NCBI GenBank assembly: GCA_007131745.1
Contig: SLPX01000103.1
Coordinates: 1 to 20,111 of the forward strand
Length of the DNA stretch: 20,111 bases
From: Myxococcales bacterium
GTDB taxonomy: Bacteria > Myxococcota > Polyangia > HGW-17 > SLPX01
Reading direction: 5' to 3'
The notes below the pieces were generated by a model, which did no database searches, was not told the DNA's origin, and worked only from the letters and a program-made list of their open reading frames with translations. Each line of letters opens with the position of its first letter. The first letter of the stretch is position 1. Position numbers and translations under genes: made by a program. Below, piece by piece: positions 7,017-13,945 of this stretch.

Positions 7017-7245
7017 GCTCGCCCAATCTCGAATCGTGAGTGGATGCCGAGGCCATGTTTTCGCAGGCTCCGGAAACGCCGGACGTCGCCGTTTGAAGCT
7101 TACCCTTCGGGTAGCATCGTCGGCGACTCGGTCGAATCCCTTCAGCCCTTCGGGCAGCGGTCTTCAAACGCCGGCTTTTTCCGAACCTGCTTCAACTTTA
7201 GCCTCGGCACAACACCTACGATCATTCGCCGTACATAGAGCGAGC
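7017..7245. repeat. 230-bp nested foldback element (structured RNA or MITE-like repeat)
   Basis: Successive helices nest from outside to inside: GCTCGC 7017-7022 with 7240-7245; CGAAT 7030-7034 with 7224-7228 and CGT 7035-7037 with 7218-7220; GCCGAGGC 7046-7053 with 7201-7208; GCAGG 7063-7067 with 7186-7190, extended by TC-GGAAA; and CGTTTGAAG 7090-7098 with 7162-7170. At the tip are two small hairpins with the same CCCTTCGGG core (7103-7111 and 7146-7154). GTCGCCG 7085-7091 can also pair with CGGCGAC 7121-7127, giving an alternative fold. The strand is unclear; on the minus strand a T-rich stretch follows the outer stem. No named family was recognised. Confidence 0.6.
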
Positions 7246-7248
7246 CGC

Positions 7249-7283
7249 AAAAAAAAGGCAGATGGACAACAAGCCGACATCTG
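7249..7283 (-). terminator. Intrinsic terminator of the sigma54 activator/cNMP-binding operon
   Basis: On the minus strand CAGATG (7283-7278) and CATCTG (7264-7259) enclose a 13-nt loop and are followed by CC and eight T (7256-7249). It begins 15 nt after the stop of the gene at 7298-8617 and reads in that gene's direction. Confidence 0.7.
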
Positions 7284-7297
7284 AGTTGCTTAAGATT

Positions 7298-8617
7298 TTA
7301 GATGAGAATCATTTCGTCGGAGATCTCAATGCCGTCGTCATCTGAAAGAACGGCTCGTGTATCATGGAGTCTTTCTTCCGAAAGGTTTTCAAAGAAAGCT
7401 TTTATCTCCGGCAGAGCGTCAACGAGTCGCACGAAATAAACCCGGTCCAGAAACAGTATAGTGGATCGTCGGACGGCTTTCACCGATGCGGTGGCCGGGA
7501 AACCTTTGATCAAGGAAATCTCGCCGAAAACGTCTCCGGCCTTTAGAGTGGCCAACAAGATCTGGCCGCCTTCGTGATCCTTTGTAATCTCAACTTCTCC
7601 TGAAAGAACAACATAGAGCCCCCGGCCTTCATCCCCTTCGCGGATGATTACAGTTTCGGGAGGAACCTCGTGCCCGGAAAACCTGCGCAACAGGTCAAGA
7701 CGTTGTTTCTTGGAAAAAGGAGCGAAGAGCGGTGACGTGGCCATTAGATTGTTCAAGAGACGGTCGCGGGTAAAATGATCGAGTGCCTGGGCTACGCTCT
7801 GGAGATTCGACGCCATAGCAGAAAGACCGGCGCTGTCGATTTCGAGCAGGTCTGCATCGCCGGCTGACATTACGGATGCGGTTCTGGGAGATGCATGGAT
7901 GAGCGCCATTTCTCCGAAAAGAGCGTTTTCTCCCAAGGTGGCGAGAGTTTTTTCATGGCCGTGTCTGTCGGCGTGAAACACGCGCACTTGCCCCATGGCC
8001 AGGAAAAAGAAAGATCGTCCCATTTCACCCTCCCGGATTATGGCCGCCCCGTCATCCACCCGGATCGCTTTGATCGATGTGCAAAGACGAATGAATGTAT
8101 CATGGGGGAGTTCGCTCAGGAGAGGAATCTTGTGAAGGGTCGATGGATATTCGGTAACCGATTCCAGGTTTGCCGCCGCTCTGGCAGCTCCCGTGATAAT
8201 GTCCTGGGGAGCGATCTCGGCTTCAAGATCCGGTGCTTTTATTTCAGTATCGGGATGTTCCGGAGAAAGCCGCTGACCCTTGGATGAGGTCTTTGTCGAT
8301 GAAGAAGAGTAGTATTGCGCGAGCATCTGGAGCAATGGTTCGATGTCGTGGCCGTGTTCTTGCAGAATCTTAATTGCCACGAGGGAAACAAGGGGATGTC
8401 CGGATTTGATCCCGTAGATTACGACCGCTTTGTACACTTCCGCTGCAATATCTTTTGATCCTGTTTTTGAAACAAGATCTGCAATTTTCAGCCTGTTTTC
8501 GATGTCCTGCGGCGAAGCGTCCACAAGTCTCCAAAAGATTTTTAGTGCCGTTGCCGTATCCCCGGCGGTTTCGGCTTTTCGTCCGGCTTCTTTTAGTTTT
8601 TCGATGGTGATTTTCAT
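7298..8617 (-). CDS. Protein with N-terminal helical repeats and two cyclic-nucleotide-binding domains
   Basis: The 439-residue cytoplasmic protein begins with about 100 residues of TPR-like helical repeat (AGRKAETAGDTATALKIFWR) and a Ser/Thr-rich linker. Two CNB (CRP/PKA-type) domains follow, at about 164-275 and 297-410. The first has a full phosphate-binding cassette with FGEMAL and Arg245 in SPRTASV. The second has FGEISL but Ala375 in PATASV where the phosphate-binding Arg is expected, so it may not bind cyclic nucleotide in the usual way. There is no DNA-binding or kinase domain. It starts 7 nt after the sigma54 activator's stop, so the two are co-transcribed and may act in one signalling route. 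The ligand is unknown. Confidence 0.9.
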   Translation of the reverse strand: MKITIEKLKEAGRKAETAGDTATALKIFWRLVDASPQDIENRLKIADLVSKTGSKDIAAEVYKAVVIYGIKSGHPLVSLVAIKILQEHGHDIEPLLQMLAQYYSSSSTKTSSKGQRLSPEHPDTEIKAPDLEAEIAPQDIITGAARAAANLESVTEYPSTLHKIPLLSELPHDTFIRLCTSIKAIRVDDGAAIIREGEMGRSFFFLAMGQVRVFHADRHGHEKTLATLGENALFGEMALIHASPRTASVMSAGDADLLEIDSAGLSAMASNLQSVAQALDHFTRDRLLNNLMATSPLFAPFSKKQRLDLLRRFSGHEVPPETVIIREGDEGRGLYVVLSGEVEITKDHEGGQILLATLKAGDVFGEISLIKGFPATASVKAVRRSTILFLDRVYFVRLVDALPEIKAFFENLSEERLHDTRAVLSDDDGIEISDEMILI

Positions 8618-8624
8618 TGGCTTT

Positions 8625-10016
8625 TCATGATTCCTTTTTGATGTTGTAGGATTTGATTTTCTTATGCAAATTCGTTCTTTCGATTCCGAGTTTTCTGGCG
8701 GCCTTGGAAATATTCCAATCGCATTCTTCGAGATTCAAAAGGATGAAAGCCTTTTCCATCCGGTCTCTGAATTCCCGAAGCGTATCAGTTGCATATTGCC
8801 TCAGATCGATCCTGGCTCGTGAGGTCGATTCCATGGAATCCGGAAGATCGGACAGGGTGATTCGGTCCCCGGATAGAATGACGAGACGTTCGATTAGGTT
8901 TTTTAATTCTCTTACGTTTCCCGGCCATGTGTGGCGTTTTAGAGCGTCGAGAACCTCGGGTTCGATCTCTTTCTTTTTAAACCCGTTTTCATTGCAGAAC
9001 TCGGAAATGAAGCTTTGGACCAACAATGGTAAGTCTTCAATCCGTTCACGCAGGGTAGGGGTGTGTATGGGAATGACATTTAGGCGGAAGAAGAGATCTT
9101 CTCTGAAAACGCCCTGTGCAACCAGCTTGTTCAGATCCCGGTTTGTTGCGGCCAGGACGCGGACATCGACATGTATGGCTTGTTCCGCACCCACCCTGAC
9201 CATTTCACCGGATTGAAGAACTCTCAGCAGTTTTGCCTGTGCCGAAAGGCTCATGTCACCAACTTCGTCGAGGAAGATGGTTCCGTCGGCCGCGGCTTCG
9301 AAGAGCCCTTTTTTCTTTCCGACCGCGCCGGTAAAAGAGCCTTTTTCGTGACCGAACAATTCGCTTTCAATCAGATCAGCAGGAATGGCGGCGCAGTTGA
9401 CTTTGATAAAAGGCTTATCTCTGAGTTGGCTCTGGATGTGTATGGCCCGTGCGACTAATTCTTTGCCCGTCCCACTTTCTCCCGTGATCAGAATTCGACC
9501 CTTGGTGGGAGCTACTTTTTCTATTTGTTCAAAGAGTTTCAGCATGGCCGGGCCGGCGCCGACCATTTTGTATCGATCGCGTTGCTGGTTTTTCAGGTTT
9601 GCAATTTCTAGTTCTATCCGCCGGCGCTCAAGAGCGTTGCGCACCGAAACCAGAACGCGATGTCGGTCCAAGGGCTTTTCGAAAAAATCGAAAGCGCCCA
9701 GTTTTGTAGCTGAAACGGCATCAGATACCGAGGCATGTCCGGAAATCATGATGACCGGAATTCCGGATAATTTACCTTCTCCGGTCTTTAGTTTTTCAAG
9801 CGCGGTTACGCCGTCCATTCCAGGAAGCTTTATATCCATCAGCAAACAGTCGATGGTTTCCGAGGCAATGATTTGCATGGCCGCCTCGGCCGATTCCGCG
9901 GTTTTCACTTCATAGCCTTCAGCTTCCAAAACCATCGCAAGGGTGCGGCGGATGTTTTTTTCATCATCCACAACGAGAACCGTGAGTTCCGGATTTTGGG
10001 AGTTGTGTTTGTTCAT
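8625..10016 (-). CDS. NtrC-family sigma54-dependent response regulator
   Basis: The 463-residue protein has three domains. The receiver (about 11-130) has VVDDE, phospho-acceptor D61, ISGHA and K114. The AAA+ domain (about 150-385) has Walker A GESGTGKE (179-186), the sigma54-contact loop as GSFTGA (226-231) with the common Ala-to-Ser change, and Walker B GTIFLDEVGD. The C-terminal Fis-type helix-turn-helix (about 430-459) contains NISKAARKLGIERTNLHKKI. It opens sigma54 promoters by ATP hydrolysis after phosphorylation. I chose ATG 10016 rather than ATG 10109, because the domain starts there and a promoter lies between them. No kinase gene is adjacent. The cNMP-binding gene follows after 7 nt. 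Confidence 0.96.
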   Translation of the reverse strand: MNKHNSQNPELTVLVVDDEKNIRRTLAMVLEAEGYEVKTAESAEAAMQIIASETIDCLLMDIKLPGMDGVTALEKLKTGEGKLSGIPVIMISGHASVSDAVSATKLGAFDFFEKPLDRHRVLVSVRNALERRRIELEIANLKNQQRDRYKMVGAGPAMLKLFEQIEKVAPTKGRILITGESGTGKELVARAIHIQSQLRDKPFIKVNCAAIPADLIESELFGHEKGSFTGAVGKKKGLFEAAADGTIFLDEVGDMSLSAQAKLLRVLQSGEMVRVGAEQAIHVDVRVLAATNRDLNKLVAQGVFREDLFFRLNVIPIHTPTLRERIEDLPLLVQSFISEFCNENGFKKKEIEPEVLDALKRHTWPGNVRELKNLIERLVILSGDRITLSDLPDSMESTSRARIDLRQYATDTLREFRDRMEKAFILLNLEECDWNISKAARKLGIERTNLHKKIKSYNIKKES

Positions 10017-10021
10017 GGCGG

Positions 10022-10073
10022 CCGGGTTTTTTTGTTTACCCGGAGTATAGGGGGTTTGTCCGGGTATAGGCAA
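10022..10073 (-). promoter_or_regulatory. Sigma70 promoter of the sigma54-activator operon with repeated CCGGGT arms
   Basis: On the minus strand TTGCCT (10073-10068) and TATACT (10049-10044) are 18 bp apart, giving a leader of about 20 nt before ATG 10016. Three alternating copies of one hexamer overlap the promoter and leader: TCCGGGT (10059-10065), ACCCGGA (10038-10044) and CCGGGT (10022-10027), about 21 bp apart. This forms an inverted repeat around the -10 box and a second one just before the start codon. It looks like an operator or a leader hairpin that could mask translation. No good ribosome-binding site is visible before the ATG. Confidence 0.5.
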
Positions 10074-10154
10074 AGGAAAAAAACCTTGACCCCGATTCCC
10101 TTTGTCCACTGTTTTTTGTCATGAAAAACTCTTGTTAGGATCTGTGAGAAAAGC

Positions 10155-10196
10155 GTCAAGGCCTGCTTGACACCTGCCGAAAGCGAAATTTATACT
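10155..10196 (+). promoter_or_regulatory. Strong sigma70 promoter of the DUF507-mtnA operon with overlapping operator-like palindrome
   Basis: A perfect TTGACA (10167-10172) and TATACT (10191-10196) are 18 bp apart, about 30 nt before the ATG at 10232. A perfect inverted repeat, GTCAAG (10155-10160) and CTTGAC (10166-10171) with 5-bp spacer, overlaps the -35 box, a position where a bound protein would block RNA polymerase. Confidence 0.65.
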
Positions 10197-10231
10197 CGCA
10201 TTCATTCATTGCTGCGAAAAAGGAGTCCTTC

Positions 10232-10753
10232 ATGCGGCTTTACAGCGGAAAAGTACCGGTTATTGCTTCGGAGATAGTAGGAAGACTTGTAGGAGACGGG
10301 GATATAGAATCTTCAAACCCTAAAGAGGTGGAGTTGGATATCGCTGCGATTCTGAACGAGTACATCAAAACCGAACGTCATGTGTCCGAAAAAGCCAAGG
10401 ACCTGATGGAACGGCGCGGTTTGTCGTACAACCAGTTTGGAAAGATCAAGAGGCAAACAGCAGAGGATATGGGGTTTTTGATGGGTGAGGAGGGCATTTC
10501 CTGGATGTGCAACCAGATCCTGGATTTCTTCATGCATCAGTCCGAGTTTGTTGAAGAAATATTTGTGGATGATCACGTTATGCGCTCCAAGATGAAAGAG
10601 GTATTCAACAAGCACATGATGGTGGATGAGGAGTTGGACAAGGAAGTCAGGGATCGAATTCGGAACCTCGAAGAAGGATCTACTGCGTGGGAAGTCGAGT
10701 ACAAGAAGATGATGGAACAGATCCGCCGGAAACACGGTTTGGAAAAACGGTGA
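10232..10753 (+). CDS. DUF507 family protein
   Basis: The 173-residue protein matches the DUF507 family along its length. The typical start MRLYSGKVPVIASEIV, the block VELDIAAILNEYIKTER, the SEKAKDLMERRGLSYNQ segment, and a C-terminal half with VDEELDKEVRDRIRNLEEG are all present. It is soluble, charged and mostly helical. The family occurs mainly in deltaproteobacterial-type and a few other phyla, and its function is unknown. The ATG follows AAAAAGGAG by 7 nt, one of the best ribosome-binding sites in the window, and a near-consensus promoter precedes it, so expression is probably high. mtnA follows 44 nt downstream. Confidence 0.93.
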   Translation: MRLYSGKVPVIASEIVGRLVGDGDIESSNPKEVELDIAAILNEYIKTERHVSEKAKDLMERRGLSYNQFGKIKRQTAEDMGFLMGEEGISWMCNQILDFFMHQSEFVEEIFVDDHVMRSKMKEVFNKHMMVDEELDKEVRDRIRNLEEGSTAWEVEYKKMMEQIRRKHGLEKR

Positions 10754-10797
10754 ACTGTTTCGGTCGCGCGAAGACTGACTATCGAGGCGTTAATCCA

Positions 10798-11853
10798 ATG
10801 AAGTATGATTCCATTCGTCCCGTGTTGTGGAAAAACAACAGGCTTGAGTTGATCGATCAACGTTTTTTGCCGCACGAGGAAAAGCTTTTTATCTGTGAAT
10901 CCGTCGAGGATGTTCGAGATGCTGTTTCGGAAATGGTTGTTAGGGGAGCTCCGGCCATAGGTTGTGTTGCTGCATTTGGAATGGTTTTTGCTGCTCGTTC
11001 TTTTACCGGTAATGCAGGAAAAGACGCGGAGCAGCTTTCGAACTCCCGGAAAATGATCCAGCGAACACGTCCCACAGCGGTCAACCTATTCTGGGCGCTG
11101 GACCGGATGGAGCGGATATGCAGCGATCACCTGGGGCGCTCGGCCGAAGATGTCGAAAAAGCCGCCCTGGCCGAGGCGGTTGCGATTCTTGAAGATGACC
11201 TGGCGTCTTGCAAGGCCATCGGGGAATTCGGCGCGGACTTGATTTCCGGTTTTCCCGGGAGTTCTACTTTGATGACTCATTGCAACGCCGGCGCGCTTGC
11301 AACCGCGGGATATGGAACGGCTCTCGGGGTGGCGAGATCGGCATTCGGCCGCGGTCTGATCAAAGAGGTCATGGCGTGTGAAACAAGACCGAGACAGCAA
11401 GGCGCGCGCCTGACTGCTTGGGAATTGCACAAGGACGGCCTTCCGGTAAAGCTGGTGTCGGATACGGCCGCGGGGCACATGATCAAGACGGGGCGGGTTC
11501 AATGTGTATGCGTGGGCGCGGACAGGATAGCAATGAACGGAGACACAGCGAACAAGATAGGAACATACCCCATTGCCTTGGCTGCGAAGGAAAACGGGGT
11601 TCCTTTTCTTGTAGCAGCCCCGGTTTCAACCATCGACGGTTCATGCGTGAATGGAGATGGTATTGTTATCGAGGAGAGATCTCCGGACGAAGTTCTGTTT
11701 TGCGGCGGAATTCGGATAGCGCCCGAAGGTGTGGATGGAGAGAATCCCGCTTTTGATGTGACCCCCGCGCGTTATATCAAGGCGATCATCACCGAAAGAG
11801 GCATTGCGGAACCGCCGTTCGAAAAGCATTTCGAGCATTGGTTGAATGTGTGA
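10798..11853 (+). CDS. mtnA: S-methyl-5-thioribose-1-phosphate isomerase
   Basis: MtnA converts methylthioribose-1-phosphate to methylthioribulose-1-phosphate in methionine salvage. The 351-residue protein has the expected N-terminus (DSIRPVLWKNNRLELIDQR), VVRGAPAIG, catalytic Cys162 in THCNAGALATAGYGTALGV, CETRPRQQGARLTAWEL, and catalytic Asp242 in VGADRIAMNGDTANKIGTY. I chose ATG 10798, since an upstream in-frame extension would run through the DUF507 gene and is not part of the family; GAGGCG lies about 8 nt before it. No other salvage gene is in the window. The stop overlaps the GTG of the next gene (GTGA). Confidence 0.97.
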   Translation: MKYDSIRPVLWKNNRLELIDQRFLPHEEKLFICESVEDVRDAVSEMVVRGAPAIGCVAAFGMVFAARSFTGNAGKDAEQLSNSRKMIQRTRPTAVNLFWALDRMERICSDHLGRSAEDVEKAALAEAVAILEDDLASCKAIGEFGADLISGFPGSSTLMTHCNAGALATAGYGTALGVARSAFGRGLIKEVMACETRPRQQGARLTAWELHKDGLPVKLVSDTAAGHMIKTGRVQCVCVGADRIAMNGDTANKIGTYPIALAAKENGVPFLVAAPVSTIDGSCVNGDGIVIEERSPDEVLFCGGIRIAPEGVDGENPAFDVTPARYIKAIITERGIAEPPFEKHFEHWLNV

Positions 11854-12401
11854 AAAAGAAAGCCGGGAAATATTTTTCGCCGCAAGATGGCAAGTGCGTG
11901 GAAAAGGCCAGGCTTAAGGCCGAAGAGCTAACCGGAGAGCATTTCAAAATATCCAGGTTCGGCCCCGAGAAGTATCTATACGAAGTAGTCACGCTTAGGG
12001 AAGCGCTTCCTGAAGAGATTGCTCCAGGAAACTTTGCGCATTTGATCCGATATCTGCGAGCCGGGCCGGGTCCCGGACACAATAGGAAACCAGAACGGTA
12101 TTACAGGGTTTTGTTGCAAGACGATGAGATACTGAGTTGTCTCCAAAGAAACGAGGCTGATTTCGACCTGGAATCTCTTCTATTGTACATTTTAACGCAC
12201 GAACTCATTCATATTGTGCGATTTGAAAGATTTCTTCATGCAATGGATGCAGAAGAAGAGAAGAAAGCCCAAGAGGAATCCGCGGTACACCGGATAACAT
12301 GCGATATTTTGGATCGCGTTTCAGAAGGCCGGCTTGAGAACGTGTTGAGCAAGTACCGAGGTGGGCCGAAAGATTGTTTCAGGCTGTCGGACAAAACATG
12401 A
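11850..12401 (+). CDS. HExxH-containing protein, putative zinc metalloprotein
   Basis: I do not recognise a named family. The 183-residue protein has an HExxH motif, HELIHIVRFE at residues 117-126, set in a helix-like stretch (LLLYILTHELIHIVRFERFL). His130, Glu142/Glu143 and His147 further on are candidates for a third metal ligand. The block EEKKAQEESAVH after the motif looks like a conserved signature. The N-terminal half is basic and has no signal peptide, so it is probably cytoplasmic. The GTG start overlaps the mtnA stop as GTGA; a TTG four codons earlier is possible. Proteolytic activity is not shown by the motif alone. It converges on the lipoprotein gene with a 12-nt gap and no terminator. 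Confidence 0.8.
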   Translation: MKKKAGKYFSPQDGKCVEKARLKAEELTGEHFKISRFGPEKYLYEVVTLREALPEEIAPGNFAHLIRYLRAGPGPGHNRKPERYYRVLLQDDEILSCLQRNEADFDLESLLLYILTHELIHIVRFERFLHAMDAEEEKKAQEESAVHRITCDILDRVSEGRLENVLSKYRGGPKDCFRLSDKT

Positions 12402-12413
12402 AAAGGCGATGGG

Positions 12414-13772
12414 TTATTGTTCTGATCGAAAGAACCTGCCCTTTATCCTGAATTCCGGACTGATACCTTCCGACCATGCCGCAAAATAGATGTTTTCGCC
12501 CACGTATGTGAGAGAAAGACTGTAAGGAGCAGCCGGGCCTTCAGTGATCATTGTTTCTTCCCCTAAAATGATTTCCCGGCCTTCGAACCTGAAGGGCTGT
12601 GCAATAACCATGTTTCTCAAACCGCTGATGTTTCTGTAAAAAGCCAGCATTCCGGATTGCTCTCCGCCGGCGAGAGCGGGGGAATGATCCATTTCAGAGG
12701 TATCTCCTGCATAAACAAAGGGTTCGGAAGGATCCAGTACATCTCCGTTTGTAAGCAAGATGTTTCCGCCCGTGGTTCCAACCGCAAGCACCGCCCGTTC
12801 TACACCGTCCGATCCCCCGGCCCAGTATGCGGAGCTTAACCCTTTGATGTTTTCAATGGCGTTGACCGGTTCCTCCGCGCTTGCAGAGCCGGATTTGAGC
12901 ACCGTGTGAAATATTTCATCTTCTCCTGAGCTGGCGAATCGGTTCCACGAAAGGTATATGTCTTTGCTCGGGGAAATGCTAAGCGCCGGCAGTAAATGGG
13001 TAATTCCAGGTTCGGTCACCGGTTCATGAGCTTCTCCTTTGAGGTTGCCTGTCAGGTCGATTTCCTGCAAAAAAACATGGAACGTGCCGGTTTCTTCAAT
13101 GCCTCTCACTCCGGCCAACCATATGGATTCTTCGTCTATTGCGGCTGTAACCGGATACATCATGTTTCGGGTGACAGGGACGGACTGCCTTGTGGTTTCC
13201 AGTTTTTTTGGTTCTTCGATAATGGGAATTCCGTCCCGGGTGAAAGAAGTGAAACTGATCTCCATGTTGTTTTCATGTGCGCCGGTGTCGACCCCCCATG
13301 CGATGAAAACAGCGGATGATGCACAGGTAATTCTCGGAGCAGTTTCATTTTGTTCCGGCTTGTCGCCGAGTTGAAAAGGTTCCACGGATGTTTCCCCGTT
13401 GCACTCTACCCGGGTAGCCCATACGTCAAAGAGTCCCAGGCTGTTGGGAAGGCTGTATGCGGCCCACAATGCTTCCCCGTCAAAACACACTGATGCGTGT
13501 ATTTGTGTGTCAGGCCCCAATGGATCCGGTTCCACGTCGGTGAGAAGTAAAACCTCGGTTCGGCAAGGACCCGGCGGTGAACCTGCGTCCGGCTCGAAAG
13601 CGTCGATAAGCGTTGAGTCCGGTCCTCCATCCACCACGTGTGCATCTTCTTCCGGTTCGACTTTTTCGCTGCAACCGGGAATCGATGTCAGGAAATGAGC
13701 GGCTAAAAAAGCGCTCAGGAATGGAGCGACTGCCAACAACCCCGAATTCTGTTTTCGAGCAATTTTCATCAT
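12414..13772 (-). CDS. Lipoprotein with Asp-rich linker and beta-propeller-like repeats
   Basis: The roughly 452-residue protein begins with a basic N-terminus and a hydrophobic segment ending at SIPGC, a slightly atypical lipobox. After the Cys comes a linker rich in Asp, Gly, Pro and Glu (through about residue 45), like those of many surface lipoproteins in myxobacteria-like bacteria. The rest holds about seven repeats of the type x-I-x-x-A-W/Y followed by a second strand, for example ALWAAYSLP, VFIAWGVD, IWLAGVRG, IYLSWNRF, MLAFYRNI and IYFAAWSE. This suggests a seven-bladed propeller exposed at the cell envelope; the fold is an inference. The start is ATG 13772 or 13769, both behind AAAGGCAGG. 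The ligand and role are unknown. Confidence 0.82.
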   Translation of the reverse strand: MMKIARKQNSGLLAVAPFLSAFLAAHFLTSIPGCSEKVEPEEDAHVVDGGPDSTLIDAFEPDAGSPPGPCRTEVLLLTDVEPDPLGPDTQIHASVCFDGEALWAAYSLPNSLGLFDVWATRVECNGETSVEPFQLGDKPEQNETAPRITCASSAVFIAWGVDTGAHENNMEISFTSFTRDGIPIIEEPKKLETTRQSVPVTRNMMYPVTAAIDEESIWLAGVRGIEETGTFHVFLQEIDLTGNLKGEAHEPVTEPGITHLLPALSISPSKDIYLSWNRFASSGEDEIFHTVLKSGSASAEEPVNAIENIKGLSSAYWAGGSDGVERAVLAVGTTGGNILLTNGDVLDPSEPFVYAGDTSEMDHSPALAGGEQSGMLAFYRNISGLRNMVIAQPFRFEGREIILGEETMITEGPAAPYSLSLTYVGENIYFAAWSEGISPEFRIKGRFFRSEQ

Positions 13773-13800
13773 CCTGCCTTTCGTGTTTCCTTTTAATCTA

Positions 13801-13812
13801 ACACGTGTACAC
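13801..13812. promoter_or_regulatory. Overlapping palindromes ACACGTGT and GTGTACAC
   Basis: Two perfect 8-bp palindromes share four bases, about 30 bp upstream of the lipoprotein start. The position fits an operator or the promoter region of that gene, but no protein is known to bind it. Confidence 0.25.
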
Positions 13813-13846
13813 AGAAACCGCATCTTTGAACAGATTCGGTTTTGTC

Positions 13847-13875
13847 TTGTCACGCTGCGTCATGCCGGTTATCTT
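13847..13875 (+). promoter_or_regulatory. Candidate sigma70 promoter of the SDR gene
   Basis: TTGTCA (13847-13852) and TATCTT (13870-13875) are 17 bp apart, with a leader of about 65 nt before the ATG at 13946. Confidence 0.45.
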
Positions 13876-13905
13876 CATGTTTCCTTTTTTTTGATGAACA
13901 CGGTT

Positions 13906-13920
13906 TCCCCTTAAAGGGGA
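13906..13920. repeat. 15-bp palindrome in the SDR gene leader
   Basis: TCCCCTT and AAGGGGA flank a single A. It lies between the predicted transcription start and the ribosome-binding site (AGGAGG) of the gene at 13946, so it could be an operator; its one-base spacer argues against an RNA hairpin. Confidence 0.5.
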
Positions 13921-13945
13921 TTCGAAGATAAGCAGGAGGCCGCAA

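Larger units (their letters stand above)
6280..7297. other. Gene-poor, structure-rich 1-kb interval between rng and the cNMP-binding gene
   Basis: No convincing protein gene lies here on either strand. From left to right it holds a paired CAGCTG hairpin (6305-6331) just before rng, a perfect 18-bp palindrome (6348-6365), a plus-strand sigma54 promoter (6453-6469), an 11-bp perfect inverted repeat (6604-6627), a 16-bp periodic AT-rich repeat (6732-6800), a plus-strand terminator (6833-6866), a 230-bp nested foldback (7017-7245), and a minus-strand terminator (7249-7283). The individual parts are listed separately. I found no clear -35/-10 pair for rng itself. Confidence 0.75.

Noticed and set aside
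7129..7139. tRNA T-arm-like CGGTCGAATCC
   Set aside because: The TTC of the T-loop is not in place and no acceptor stem or anticodon arm surrounds it.
7017..7245. tmRNA, RNase P RNA, SRP RNA or 6S RNA as the identity of the foldback
   Set aside because: The tmRNA ends, the RNase P GAGGAAAGTC block and the SRP GGAAG/GCA loop were not found. A rod-like shape recalls 6S RNA, but helix order and the two tip hairpins do not clearly match.
6966..7284. Two overlapping plus-strand frames of about 90 codons
   Set aside because: They lie across the 230-bp foldback, have no ribosome-binding site and look like by-products of GC-rich pairing sequence.
10117..10126. TGTCATGAAA shared with the palindrome region at 6359-6368 as a common regulator site
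   Set aside because: Only one half-site is shared and it lies in AT-rich sequence, so chance is likely.
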